Of a stretch of 64,000 nt of DNA, positions 51,924 through 63,722 are shown piece by piece. The stretch lies in NCBI RefSeq assembly GCF_023065955.2, contig NW_026622808.1, positions 43,722,475 to 43,786,474 on the forward strand. The letters run 5' to 3'. Position 1 is the stretch's first letter. Each line of letters opens with the position of its first letter. The position numbers and the translations under genes were made by a program. The notes below the pieces were generated by a model. That model ran no database searches. It worked only from the letters and a program-made list of their open reading frames with translations, and was not told the DNA's origin. The stretch comes from Ursus arctos (taxonomy: Eukaryota > Chordata > Mammalia > Carnivora > Ursidae).

Positions 51924-52103
51924 CTAGTCGTCTTCCTCGTCTTCCTCATCGCTGTCCTTCATGCTGATTCCCTGAAGGCCCCCACCCTCGCTCACTGAGG
52001 CTGTGGCTTCCTCCACAGTGAGCCGGTTCCGGATGGTTTCATACGTCTTGCTGTTTAAAGTCGAGTCCAGGACCCCTTGCAATCGGAAATCTCTATAGGT
52101 TTT
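51924..52103 (-). CDS. CADPS: CADPS terminal coding exon
   Basis: Read on the minus strand, a CTTAG acceptor opens directly onto AAA ACC TAT ([10 protein letters not shown]), and 59 codons follow to a TAG at 51926-51924. The protein ends in a strongly acidic tail, [11 protein letters not shown], which I recognise as the C-terminus of CAPS1, calcium-dependent secretion activator 1. Known role: a cytosolic/vesicle-associated factor that primes dense-core vesicles and supports synaptic vesicle exocytosis, binding PI(4,5)P2, syntaxin-1 and vesicles. The region encoded here lies C-terminal to the MUN domain, in the part linked to dense-core-vesicle binding. The paralogue CADPS2 is less likely, given the neighbour FEZF2 and this exact tail. 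Confidence 0.95.
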
Positions 52104-54033
52104 CTAAGGAGGGAAAAGATCAGTGATAAGAGAGATCTCATCTCCATGAAGGGAGGGAAAGGACACAAGGCACGTGTGGGCGCGAGAACGCTGACCTTCG
52201 GCTAAGTGTCTCACTTTATGCATTGTCAAATGAAAAGCCACCGTGCTCAGATTTCACTTGTACTGAAAACTGAGATTCGCTGAATGACAGAAAATGAGAA
52301 ATTGTGGCAGGATAAACTGTATTAGCTGAGACAAAGCAAAGAACATAAGCTTGTGTTTATTCAGTTCCATAAAGGGAAATGTTCCATGATTGTTTTGATT
52401 CTCTCTCTCTCTCTCTCTTTTTTTTTTTTGGTCTGGTTCTTTCTCTTAGGTTGGTATAATATGATAGACTGTGTAAGGGGCCATAACACATAAATAATGG
52501 ATCAACTGATTGTGGTATTTTGCGATTTCCTTTGCAGTCTGGTCTTTAATATTTTTGAGGCTTGTAACTGCATATCCCTCCGTCTCATTCACAAGACAGA
52601 CATATGTATGTTGGTATATGAAACCTAGTATGGGCAGCAACAATTACAGGGAAGATGGAGCGTTAATGCCTCATCAATATGTTGCAGACATGTGATTCAT
52701 TTCTTATCTCCCTGGGAAAGAAGTGTATCTATTCCGTTCACAACTTCATGGTCTCGGGGAAGAAATTTGGCTCTTTTTCAAGAACAATGGCTTGGTATTA
52801 CTGTACCACAAATTCTTTCTTTGTTCCTTCAGGCGATTTCTCTTGGATTTCCTGAGGTATCCCAGGGATTGTTTTTTGTTTTTTGTTTTTTTTTTTCTAG
52901 AAATCCCTTAGCGTTAATTGAACATGACCAGAAGCATCTGGCTGTTGTCTACTTCTTAACATTTTTTTGGAAAAAGGTCTCTCTCTAACAACTTTTCTCA
53001 TCACACTGCATATCATTTCAGCTACTGATTCTGCTGTATGTTTCTTGTATTGATACGGGACACTTGCTAAAGGGGCATGAGAAGGAATGTTAACATACTT
53101 CGGTGCATTCCCATGGTGACTTCCATTTCTTGTCGTCCATCTAATGCAATCCTAGTATCAACAATCACAATGTCAACCCCTCTTGAAGGTCACATGTCGT
53201 AATGACTGCAGAGTTAACTAGAGAATGCAGTTTGGCTCAGTGAAGTCCAACGATATCAGATTATGAGTATGATGACCACGTGTCCTCTTTATACCTGTTG
53301 TCTCAGCATGATTAATCACAGCACCTTCTTTCCTTTGTAAAAGTAATCTGATTTCGGCACTAAGTTAATAGGTCCTCCTAATTAGGGATCAAACTGCAAG
53401 GCTGTCCTAGGTAGCTAGACAGCTACCTGACTTGTCCTCACCTTGACGGGAAAGGGTAGGAGGCTGAGTACATTCTAGGCATGGTGCAGACCAGATATCC
53501 GGAAAGTTAACTTGTTTTTTTTTTTTTTGTACTTTTCAAGCAGTTGTTCTGTTTCCACTTAAGATAATATAATTGGTGCCAGAGTATCATGGGAAAAAGA
53601 AAGGTAGGAAGCACTTGAGTATTCTCCCCTTTATTCAAATGCCAGAACAGCATTCTCCAACTCAACTCTAAATGCCTGCAGACAGGGGCCATATCTAGTC
53701 ATTTTAAAATTCTCCATCTTGTAATATACATCTTGTAATATTCAACTAATATTTAACCAGTGTTGGATGAGTGAATAAATGTTTGCTGAAGAATGAATGA
53801 ATGAATGGAGGAATGAAGGGAATGGATGTGGAGGTAGGAAAGAAAGCCAGCTGTCTTTGGAAGTTTGCCTCGGGGAAGGGGACCTCTGGTTAATGTGCTC
53901 GGTGAAGAGGTGGTGCGTTCTACTTCGTACCTGTGTGTTGGGACACTAGTTATGTTGAGCCCGTCTCTGGCAAAAGTGAACGGCGTTCTCTGGCCAGTGA
54001 CATTGCTGTCCCTTCCCTGTGGTTCATGTCTGG

Positions 54034-54036
<3 letters not shown>

Positions 54037-54063
<27 letters not shown>
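54037..54063. repeat. (TG)n microsatellite
   Basis: Pure tg dinucleotide run of 13-14 units in the last CADPS intron. Confidence 0.95.
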
Positions 54064-54064
<1 letters not shown>

Positions 54065-54563
54065 GCAGAAGGCTAAGAAGAAACCTCTCTCAGACTTACA
54101 TTTTTTCCTTAATGAAATATTGCTAGTTCCATATTCCCAACATAGATCTAGAAATAGCAGTAATGGGAAGATACATATTTTAAAATCTTAAAATTAACGT
54201 CTTCTTTTCATGTCCACCCGGTAAGGGTCAAATAAAAAAATGCCCCCAAAGAATTTATTTATACCCAGGAAATGGAATTGAAGTAGTCAGGCAGTGGCTA
54301 GTGAGCTTGCCTTAAGGAACTGAAATTTAAAAAATATGAAAATTAGGCTGGGTCTATGGTCCGAGCGCTTACATTTCTTTTTTAAGAGCTGTAGTACGCG
54401 GCTGTCTGTAACCTTCCCTGGGCAGACGCTTTGTGAGATCAAATGCAGATGATAATAATTCTCTTTAATTACACTCAACAGAACAGTAATTGGTTTTAAG
54501 TCAGCACTGGGGTAGAGGAGCACCTTCAATGAAATGGTGCTAATCCTAAAGAGACTAAGAAAT

Positions 54564-54612
54564 GGGGTGGGGGCGGGCGGCGGGGAATGGAGGGGGTAGG
54601 GGGTGGGGGGGA
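54564..54612 (+). other. G-rich tract with quadruplex potential
   Basis: At least six G-blocks of three or more separated by 1-3 bases (ggggtgggggcgggcggcgggg ... ggggg ... ggggtgggggg) on the plus strand, so it would be C-rich in CADPS pre-mRNA. Confidence 0.7.
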
Positions 54613-54639
54613 GACTTCTGGCAAAAGGTTAAGAAATAG

Positions 54640-55430
54640 AAATTCAGCTACGTTTTACTGTTAAAATATTTTTAAAGACACTTTCTGCTTTGAATGAGAT
54701 TTTTGCATCACGAATGTTTTAAAACCCTCTATGGTGAAGCATCAAATGGAAACTGAAATGATCAAAAACGTATTTACCCCCTTCTGTGATCTTATTATTT
54801 CATGTAAACCACTGAGATTTCACGCTGAAATAATTATCATTAGTCCAAGGCACACACACAAGAACAGGGAAAAAAGCTACTTTCAGGGTATGTTATCTCA
54901 CCTTTGTGATCCTTTCCATTTGATTGTATACACGCATCGTAAGAGAAACTACTTCAATTAACTACGAGAACAATATTGATTTGCATCCTGATAACGATCA
55001 CAGGACATATTTAGAAATAGCTGGAGGTAAATATTTCTATTACATTAATTGTGGCAAAATTTTATTTAATTAAACCATAAATGAAATTGGTAATTATGTG
55101 ATTAGCATAATGGTACCCGAACCAGCTTTTGAAAGTCTAATGCACAGGGCACGAGGGCCCCTGCAGTATTTTTGCATGACAGATACATAAAGTATTTTTC
55201 CAGCCTGGAAAAAATATTAAATTCCTTTTTGTCAATTTTTCCTTTGATGTCTGAGTAATAAATTAACCACGCATCCCAAAGTGATTTCATAGGTTTTTCT
55301 TGCACGAGATGCTGTTTTAGAAATCATCTTGTTTTATATGTAAAACAATATTCTTTGTGTTAAGGACGTTCTGCAGCCTGACAATGAAATGTATTTCAGT
55401 GAGCTATTTGCCAAGAAGAATAATTATTTT
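54640..55430. promoter_or_regulatory. Candidate conserved intronic element of CADPS
   Basis: Almost 800 bp without any recognisable repeat, AT-rich yet complex, full of homeodomain/POU cores (gaaataattatcattagtcc, cattaattgtggc, ggtaattatgtgattagcat, tgatttgcatcctgataac). It abuts the splice donor of the penultimate exon. Confidence 0.4.
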
Positions 55431-55439
55431 TTCTTTTAC

Positions 55440-55544
55440 CTTTACCATCCTAATTAGTGTTTTCAACTGATAAATGTGAAGCTGTAAGTCCATCCGGTCC
55501 GTCAACCAGGTGCAGATCACGTTCATGGAGCTGTTGTACCATTG
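55440..55544 (-). CDS. CADPS: CADPS penultimate coding exon
   Basis: 35 codons, phase 0 at both ends, between a TTTTTTCAG acceptor and an AAG|GTAAAAG donor on the minus strand. It translates [20 protein letters not shown]... and joins in frame to the last exon through ...LIRMVK|KTYRDF. It belongs to the conserved C-terminal segment of CAPS1. The partial gene continues beyond the window's right edge. Confidence 0.95.
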
Positions 55545-56626
55545 CTGAAAAAAGAGACAAAAGTTCTCCAGCCAACACATCACGAAGCATTTGCAGAGGA
55601 GAGAGGGAACAGGCCATGTTTGAGCATCTGCTCTGTGCTAAGGAAAGACTAAATGGTTAAAGAGAATTTGAGAGCAGAGACAAATCGTGAACATTAATTG
55701 ACACAAAATCACAAGGTACCAGATCAGCCTAAAAAGAGGTGGGTTTGGACTTTGAATCTAACACAGAACTCTTCCACTCTTAACATCTCCTACACGGTCA
55801 ATTCACATAGGCCATTTTCGCTCTTCTGATTCTCCTTTTTGTTGGTCAATTTTACTCAGTTGAGACTCAAGTCACTGATTATTTCCTAATGTCACTGTTT
55901 CAGATGCTTGGGGAGATGGGGGTTTCTCCACAGAACAAACTGATGTCACTTGCTACTTACCTTTTGACAAATCCAGACCCTGTCTGCGGACGACAATGCT
56001 GGGAATCGGGCTGAGAGCCTTATGAATTGAGGGCGAAGTCTACCTTCCTCTACCCTACTGGGGGCACTGGGATCGAGACAAGGAAGAAGGTTTCTCTTTA
56101 AGGGCCAAATCGTACTCCGGGCAGCTTCTGTGCCCTTACGTTGGCTGTGCAATCTGTTTTAATCTTAACACCAAAAAATTATGGAAGATGAGAGAAAAAA
56201 ACCATCTACAAATGAGCTCATTTCAAGCTGTTGAAATCATACTTCCCCTTAAGGGGGTTAAATTTTGCTTCTTGTCTGTGAAAAATGCTTGAAGCTGTGT
56301 CACTTTAGACTGCCACCCCTGTGGCGCAGGAAGTCTCTGGTGCGGTATGATTCTGCAGTACTGCTCATATATTCATAAATCTCACTCGGAGACATATGAA
56401 CAGTGTTAGGAAGTGTCAGTATGAAAAAAAAAATCTAATCTTTTAAACTTCACCAGGTTTCATTACGCATTGCCGCTTATACCAAACAATTTACAAATAA
56501 AATGAAAAGGTGTGGATGGACCTATATATTTATTTATGGGGCATCTATATGAACTGTGCACAGAAAAGATGTGAGAAAAAAAGAGTGGTTAGAGAACCGA
56601 GACTATGCACACTCTCATGCTAACCA

Positions 56627-56675
56627 ATGCACACACACGTGCGCACGCGCGCACACACGCACACGCGCACACATT
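56627..56675. repeat. Alternating purine-pyrimidine (CA/CG)n tract
   Basis: cacacacacgtgcgcacgcg and cgcacacacgcacacgcgca: almost strictly alternating, with many CG steps. Confidence 0.85.
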
Positions 56676-59384
56676 GCACACCAGTGGGGATTTGAAAAGC
56701 ATAAATAAAAACATGTTTCTGATGGTAACTCCACCCTTTCTCACCTAAAGATCATCCAAAATCAGTTTATGCCTAACACTCACAGTTTTTCTGAAGCCTT
56801 GTTTCTGACTTAATTTCTTTTAAAAAAAATTAATTTGGGTTTTTACTTGCAAGGTAGAACTGCCAAGTTTCACCTTGTAAGAAACGACACAGTCTCAGCC
56901 ATGGCGTTCAGAAGCCCTCTTTGCAATCTTTCATTTCTAGGCTCCTTCCTCATCAGAGCCAATTGTGGCTCTCCTTGGAGCCCAGCCGCAAACAGAGACC
57001 ACACTACCCCAATCAAGGCGGCATTGCAGCCTCACAGCCAACTTCTGCTCTTTTAAAGATCATGGAGGCGAAACTGACAGTTTCAGGAACCTTCTGTCCC
57101 TCCCCAGGGAGCAGGCGGGGTGGGGGGTGGGGATTTTTTCCCCTGAGATTCACAGTTCACTCCATGTAGGAGGGGGTTTGCCCGGGTCAAGCTGCTTCAG
57201 GCATGGACAGGTTTTCCCCTCTAGGAGTGAGAACATTTTACTGAAACTTTTTTGGGGGGTGGGGGAGTGATTAATGGGGAGTGTTTTTGGCACCTCCTGC
57301 CTTGGGATTCTGGAGCTTTTGCTCTCACTGCATCTGGGTGTTTTAAGACGGGGTCTGAGGACAGAAATACCACTGGGTCACTGGTGTTCCTGCAGCCCTC
57401 CCTTACTCTCAGCAACTGGGGGCTCTCTTGTGTTCACCCCAGCCCTCAAATTCTGTTTGCTGGGCTTTATCTAACATGCAATAAAGTATTTCGAGAGTCA
57501 CAAACATCGGTTCCCCCCTCCACCCCACCTCCTCAGGTTGGAAGATGACCTTCAAAGAACGTGGGGACCTCCTGGCCAAACCTACAAACCTAGACACATG
57601 ATGGGTGCATCTCAGGGACACAAAAGAGGAATGTGGCACTCTGGCTTCTAGGCAGAGGTGGCATTTTGCTTTGGCTGTGACAACAGGCAAACCGGCGCTG
57701 GCTGATATCACTGCCAGCAAGCCTTGTGCAACATGCCTTTTTCTCTTTGCTGAGAGACGTGCCACCTTTCAGGGGAAAAAAGAATAACGACCCCCGCTTT
57801 GTATAATTCCTATTCTTGTAAATGGCTTTTAGAGAGTAAAAAATAAAAAACAAAAACAAAAAGGTAGGATACTCTGAATCCTCTCTCTCTGCTGCGGAAA
57901 GGGTAGGGAGGTAGGAAATGCGTACAGCAATGGATCAGTGTATCACGCTTGCTGATTCCCACCCCAGGAGAACAAGAAAGCCCTGGAACATCCATGCCTT
58001 TCCTCCTGGATCTCACATCTAGCAAAAGAAGTGTAAAAAATGTATGATGCCCCATTGGCTACGCATTTCAAGAGGCAAAAGGGAGTAAGTCACTCCTTTC
58101 CAAACCTTATGCTCAGTAGATGAAATTGGAGGCACACAGCGCTAACTTGGACGCGACACAGCGCTAACTTGGTTTTCCAGAAAGGCGCTTAAAGGCATTT
58201 GGATGTCGGAGGAAGCAAGAGTCACTGCCTTCTAGAACTTTAAAATGTTAGAGGTGAAAAAGAGTTTCCCCGTTACCCTTTGTAGAGGAGCAAACAAAGG
58301 CCCAGAGAGGTAAAGTGACTTGCCCAAGGTCACGTAGCCAGTGAGTCCTGAAGTGGAAGTTCTGCAGGATTGGGCACTGGACTAAAATAGCTGATCATCG
58401 AGTTACTCCTCCCTGGGCGGGGCCCAAGAGTGTGCTGGTCAGGAGAGCTGAGGGTGTGCACCTCTTTCCAACTCCACACTCAGGATTTTGCATTGACAGC
58501 TAGAAATAGGCCTTAGTGGGAGTTTTTACACCATGGAAATTGGCAAGCGCCACAAACCAGGGCATTCTCCCTCCAGAAAGCCAGTTGTTAAACATTTACC
58601 GGCACATTACTGGGTATCTGGGTTGGTCCTGCTTGTTCTCCTGTGGTGCTTATTATTCAGGTTTGCTTTATTTGAGATTGAGCCTAACAAAGCAGATCTG
58701 TTAGAGTTCTTCAAACCAGGAAATAAAACATTTTAAGGTCTCCCCATTTTGTTTTGTCTTAGGTTCAGATAAGCCTTTTCCAGAAACATCCTAACAATTT
58801 TGATAAAATGCACTCTAAACCCTAGGATAAAAATTGTGAGCTGACCACACAAACTAAGTATTTAAGTATAATCACAACTCCTTTAGCCTCCCCTTAAGTT
58901 CAGGTATATTTATTGGAAACTTCCTAAATAAGGTTACTTTCATCCTAGAGAAATAAAATCCTCAGTACCTGGGGCCCCTTTAAAGTATTCTCTGGGATAA
59001 TTCGGTAAGGGTTTGAAAGCTGGAACCCAAAAGGATGCCCATCCAAAGGAAGTCCCTCGGAAAGTTGGGGACTTCTCCAGCAGCGCCAACCAGATCTGAG
59101 AGTTCTGTTGAGGGGGAGCTGGAAGCCTGCTTTGAGACTCTGTCATTTAATCTTTCTTTCTTCCTTTTTACAATGTAGTCTTTACCAGCAAAGGCCTCAC
59201 CTGTCTTTTCCCTGGCTTTGTGATCTTCGGCAAATTATTTACATTCTCAAAGACACTGTTCCTGATCAGAAAATGGCGATTAATCAGCCTTTTTCATAGG
59301 CTTTTTGATGACGCAAGGAAGTTATGCTAGCAAGGCTCTCAGCCCCACACTTGGCACAAAATAAGGCCTCGAGAAATGAGTTGC

Positions 59385-59440
59385 TGCCACCACCACCGCC
59401 ACCATCACCACTCATATCTTCAGCACCATCACCATCATCT
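59385..59440. repeat. (CCA)n-like trinucleotide repeat
   Basis: Impure ccaccaccaccgccaccatc and caccatcaccatcatc runs in intronic DNA. Confidence 0.75.
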
Positions 59441-59774
59441 CTCTTATGCTTTTTTTCTCTCTCTTTCTCTCACACTAAGAAATGCCAAAAAACAAGGGAA
59501 AAAGCCGAGCAAGTGACCGCCGAAAGCCATGTAGTGGTGGAGAAAATGGCTCCTGTTGGAATACCTCTGGAATTGTATGCACGTGTCTTACAGGACACAG
59601 ACTAACTCTTAGCAATTCCGTTGTAAAGTGTTTGTGGTAGATCATCACCCAAACCTCTACGTCCATCCTGGGTGCATAAAGCACATTTTTAACTATACTG
59701 ACCTAGATTTAATATTGGATTAAAAGGATTCAGATGAATAATGAGTGATTTTTCAAACTTTGTGTGGACAAGTT

Positions 59775-59957
59775 ACAGCTTCAGCTTGGGTTGGCTACTT
59801 ATTAGCTAGATAACCTTCAAACGAGCTACTTAACTCTCTGACCCTCAGTCTCCTCTTGGGGTTAATACCAGTAGCTACATCAGAGGATTACTGTGAGCAT
59901 TAAAAGAAATAATTATGTAAAGTGCCTAGCAGAGTTACTGTCACATATTAAGCACTC
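59775..59957 (+). repeat. MIR, sense
   Basis: ggctacttattagctagataacc, gagctacttaactctctgacc, tgtaaagtgcctagcagagtt and agcactcaat follow the MIR order. A Can-SINE inserted in its 3' end. Confidence 0.6.
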
Positions 59958-59970
59958 AATAAAATTTAGC

Positions 59971-60164
59971 AAAGGGGCGCCTTGGTGGCACAGTTGGTTA
60001 AGCGTCTGATTCTTAGTTTAAGCTCAGGTCATGATCTCAGGGTCCTGAGATGGAGCTCTGAGTGGCTCTCAGCATGGAATCTGCTTGTCCTTCTCTCTCC
60101 CACTCTGCCCTCTCCCGACCCACGCACGCACTCTCTCTCTCAAATAAAAATCTTTAAAAGAATA
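59971..60164 (+). mobile_element. Can-SINE with 13-bp target duplication
   Basis: Head gcgccttggtggcacagttgg, CT-rich middle and A-rich tail. The exact duplication aataaaatttagc lies at 59958-59970 and 60165-60177. Its tail is part of a later tandem duplication. Confidence 0.92.
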
Positions 60165-60420
60165 AATAAAATTTAGCGACTACTATTATTACTCTCAGAA
60201 ACATAAAGATATCCTTTCAATATACAACACAAAGAAATTTTCATCATTCATTTCTAGTAGGAGCTTAGAACCACACACGCACTCTCTCTCTCAAATAAAA
60301 ATCTTTAAAAGAATAAATAAAATTTAGCGACTACTATTATTACTCTCAGAAACATAAAGATATCCTTTCAATATACAACACAAAGAAATTTTCATCATTC
60401 ATTTCTAGTAGGAGCTTAGA
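60119..60420. repeat. 151-bp tandem duplication including a SINE tail
   Basis: 60119-60269 and 60270-60420 agree at almost every position with an offset of 151; I see differences only at the extreme left edge (60119 and 60124). The unit carries the CT-run and A-rich tail of the SINE, its 3' target repeat and unique flank. The second copy therefore shows a headless SINE tail (60276 on) and a third aataaaatttagc at 60316-60328. Confidence 0.95.
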
Positions 60421-61324
60421 CAGTTAATATACAGATATATCAGGTAACACCTTGTGCCCTGTAAACACACTGACTTCATGCAGAGAAACCCTTATACATA
60501 ACTGTCTCTTCTGTAATATCGGGGTTCACTATAGACAGGATTAGGGTGAGGCTAGTGAGGTAGAATCTTGCAAATGCAGGACCAGATATTGTCTTTAATT
60601 AATATTCTGATATTTTGTTCATCTTGGATGATTTGCATTCATTTTGACTTCTTAAGATGTACTAAAAGATTATTGATCTCAATTACCGTATTTCTCGGTT
60701 CCCCCTTAAATTTTATAACTGAGAAGTGACTCATTCACCTCTCCCTAGTCCCTGCCCCAGGGCTCCCTGTTCCCCTGGAAACTTCATCACCTGGAAGTGC
60801 TGCAGGATTGAGAGATACAATGAATACTCCGAACGTCACTGGACAATAGAGGATTCACAGGAACTGGACTTCCACTTAGATTTGGAGAAGAGCCCCTAAT
60901 CGCAAGCAAGACGGTGACTACAGGATGGCTGCTGCCTTTATGTCCTCTGCCGTCAGGGCCACCTAGATGCGTCTAAATTCCTCCAGAGAGGAGGATCTGA
61001 GTTCTATTGTTAGTTCATCTCTAAATATGTATTTCCTTTGAAACTGGCGTTCCCTATCTTGATGTTAATTTGATGTCCTAAAGAGACCTTACTGTTAATG
61101 ATTCATTTGTCTTCAGAGCAAATCCCATATCGCACGCCTGTGAGTGGCAATGGTAACAAGGAACAGAGGCCGAGCGGGGAACCATTTGGTTCCATCCTCA
61201 CCGGTGGATCACGACGGTAACATATGCCCTTGACGGAAGCAACCATGGATCAGGCTTTAGAGCCTGCTGGTTTAAACGCAGTACTGTTGCGTACCGATCT
61301 GCAACACACACAGCTAATGAAAGT

Positions 61325-61610
61325 GCAGGCGTCCCCCACTTTTCTAAATTTCACCTTGGGCCACTTCGCTTTTACGAAAGAGCTACATTAGTCCCTGCTT
61401 TCGCTAACTGAAAGAAACTGGAGAGGATTTTCACTTTCATGAAAAAAAGCAGAAAGTAAGCACAGAGGACAGCGTTTCTGCTGCAGCAAGTCGTCAGAGA
61501 GGCAGAGCGCAACCTGAGCAGCGAGAGCGGCCCCCCCAAACTCCTTCCCTGGGAACTACACTCAGCATCCCAGCCTCAGGCCACCAGAGCTTGGACCTGT
61601 GTCTCTGAGC
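61325..61610. repeat. Unclassified transposon-like segment
   Basis: gtcccccacttttctaaattt, cacttcgcttttacgaaagagc and ttttcactttcatgaaaaaa have the look of an old repeat family with internal near-inverted cttttacgaaag / ctttcatgaaaa words. I cannot name it with confidence. Confidence 0.35.
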
Positions 61611-61834
61611 ATCTGTGCTTTATGTCCATTTATTCTGTGCATCCATTAGCCAGACGTGTCCTAAAGTATCAGAAAAGCCTAAGAGAGGTTATTTTGGGGG
61701 CCTGGGGAAGCTCAACAATTTTTCCATATAAATTAACGGTAATTGCTGCTTCACTTTATACCATTCTGGCTTCGGAAGGTTTTCAGAGGAATGCTCTATT
61801 TTCAGATAGCAGGGGAAACCTCTAGTTAGCTACT

Positions 61835-62040
61835 CATTGAACACCTAGCCCTTACAATGTTCATGTGTTCTGCACAGTATTCTGCAAGCATTTTATAATT
61901 CAATCATTGAGCTGGACTCCTAGGAGGCTGACACTATTAACGGCCTCATCTTGTAGATGAGGAAAAAGGGCATAGGTAAATTAAGTTAGTAGCCTGGGGT
62001 CACACAACTAGTAAGTGGTAGGATAGGCTTCAAGTTGGCT
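61835..62040 (-). repeat. MIR, antisense
   Basis: tgaacacctagcccttacaat...cttgtagatgaggaaaaagg...ggtcacacaactagtaagtgg in reversed MIR order. Confidence 0.55.
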
Positions 62041-62851
62041 ATTTACCACTACATGTGCATGAGTGTCCCATTCAATGCAACAATGTTAAAAAGTAATGGC
62101 CTGTTTGTAGAGAGGGAACTCCAATTCTAGGTGGTTCCTCAGCAAAGTCATTCAGCTCTAAAATTCTCAAAGGAGAAGTGTGTTGGTACGATAATGTTGT
62201 TGAACCTGTTTCCCTCAGAGGCCACGCTTGGCTTGGGGTTGGAAAGATTCTATTTTTTATGAGCTTAGAAAGTCGCTAAGCAGAGTGTGGGAAAACCACT
62301 CAACAGCCTTAAGGAACTAATGGATGGGAGACAATCTGCCGACTCTTAATGGAAATGGTCAGAAAAAACTGGATGGGAATGAGGACATGCCACTTCTTAG
62401 CTAGAATAAGTGTATTTTTTCTTCTCCTCCTGTAGCCCTACCTGATCTCTTCTTATTTGCTTTTAGATTGGTAACTCAGCAAATGCTACTGGTAGAAAGT
62501 TCTCACTGGGGGCAGGCTGAGTTTTCAAGGAGAAATACAACTAGAAAAGTTGCCTTTATCACAATGGACTGAATTTTCCTGAGAGTTTTGGAGATACAAA
62601 AGTTACAACACTGATTAGAATTTTAGTTCTGAAAAACTACACACCATAAGCTTTAAAATTTTTAGTGAATAGGGTCAGTAAAATAGTAGGACCTTGGGGA
62701 AATTTGGTTTCATGTGAAATTAAAGAAGATGCCATCAGAAAGCGCTATAAAAGAAACAGTTTTAGGCAGAGTAACAAATTCAATGCAAATAGTCTAGTGC
62801 AAAACCCAGTTCCTTCTCTGTCGCTTTTCTCTTTAAAAAAAGTTTTATTGA

Positions 62852-63039
62852 GGGGTGCCTGAGTGGCTCAGTTGGTTAAGCGCCTGCCTTTGGCTCAGGT
62901 CATGATCCCAGGGTCCTGGGATCAAGCCCTACATCAGGCTCCCTGCTCAGCAGGGAGTCTGCTTCTCCCTCTACCCTTCCCCCTTGCTCATGATCTCTCT
63001 TTCTCACTTCCTCTCTCTCTCAAATAAATAAAATCTTTA
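62852..63039 (+). mobile_element. Can-SINE with perfect 17-bp target duplication
   Basis: Head gggtgcctgagtggctcag, older-subfamily body and A-rich tail. The exact duplication aaaaaaagttttattga is at 62835-62851 and 63040-63056. Confidence 0.94.
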
Positions 63040-63510
63040 AAAAAAAGTTTTATTGAAGTAGAACATGCATACTATAGTGTCTTGCTTCAAGCAAAATATA
63101 TGTATATATATGTGAATAAGACATGTTGCCCCATGCCTACGATTAAGGGTCATAGTTAGCCCAATATTGTAAAAATGAGCTCTTTTGGAAAGTATGGCAT
63201 TTGGCTTACGGGCCAATAACCACCACACACCAACTTCACACACTATCTTGGGTTAAAAATTTGTGACTCAATCCAAAATATCCTAAGCATAAATGATAGC
63301 TGAAATCCACAAGGATCTAGTTCTATTGTTAGTTCATTTCTAAATATGTATTTCCTTTGAAACCGGCATGGTCAGGCCTATATGACAGGCAGACACAGCA
63401 CTAAATGCCTGGGCAGCTCGTGGCTAAATTCTCAACAGCTGTGTCTGTTAGCAGGTGAGGAGTCTGAGACAGTGGCCTGGCAGCTAGCAAGAGAGGGAGC
63501 TGAGAGGCAG

Positions 63511-63722
63511 GGCTGCCTAGTGGCTAAGAGAAGAGATGCGACTGGGGCCTCTCCTGTGTTTGAATCTTGGTAAATCCCTTAACCTCTCTGAGCCTCGGTT
63601 TCCTCGTCTGCTAAATGGGGATTATAATAAAAACTACTTAGGGTTGTTGGGGGGGGATTAAATGAGTTAATATGTGTGGAGTGCTTACCACAGAGCCAGG
63701 CACATACTACAGGATAGCTGTT
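63511..63722 (+). repeat. MIR, sense
   Basis: ctgcctagtggctaagagaag, tgtttgaatcttggtaaatcc, ctctctgagcctcggtttcctcg, aatggggattataataaaa, agagccaggcacatactac: a well-preserved MIR. Confidence 0.7.

Larger units (their letters stand above)
52104..55439 (-). other. CADPS: CADPS last intron
   Basis: A 3.3-kb GT-AG intron. It holds CT/T-rich simple sequence (52401-52430), an L2 3'-end remnant (about 53740-53820) ending in GAAT repeats, a (TG)n at 54037-54063, a G-rich tract (54564-54612) and a homeobox-site-rich block next to the upstream exon. No extra exon is seen. Confidence 0.75.

Noticed and set aside
55946..56152. Possible further CADPS exon on the minus strand
   Set aside because: Translation does not resemble CAPS1, and no in-frame junction to QWYNSS was found.
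60276..60328. Independent truncated Can-SINE
   Set aside because: It is the second unit of a 151-bp tandem duplication, not a separate insertion.
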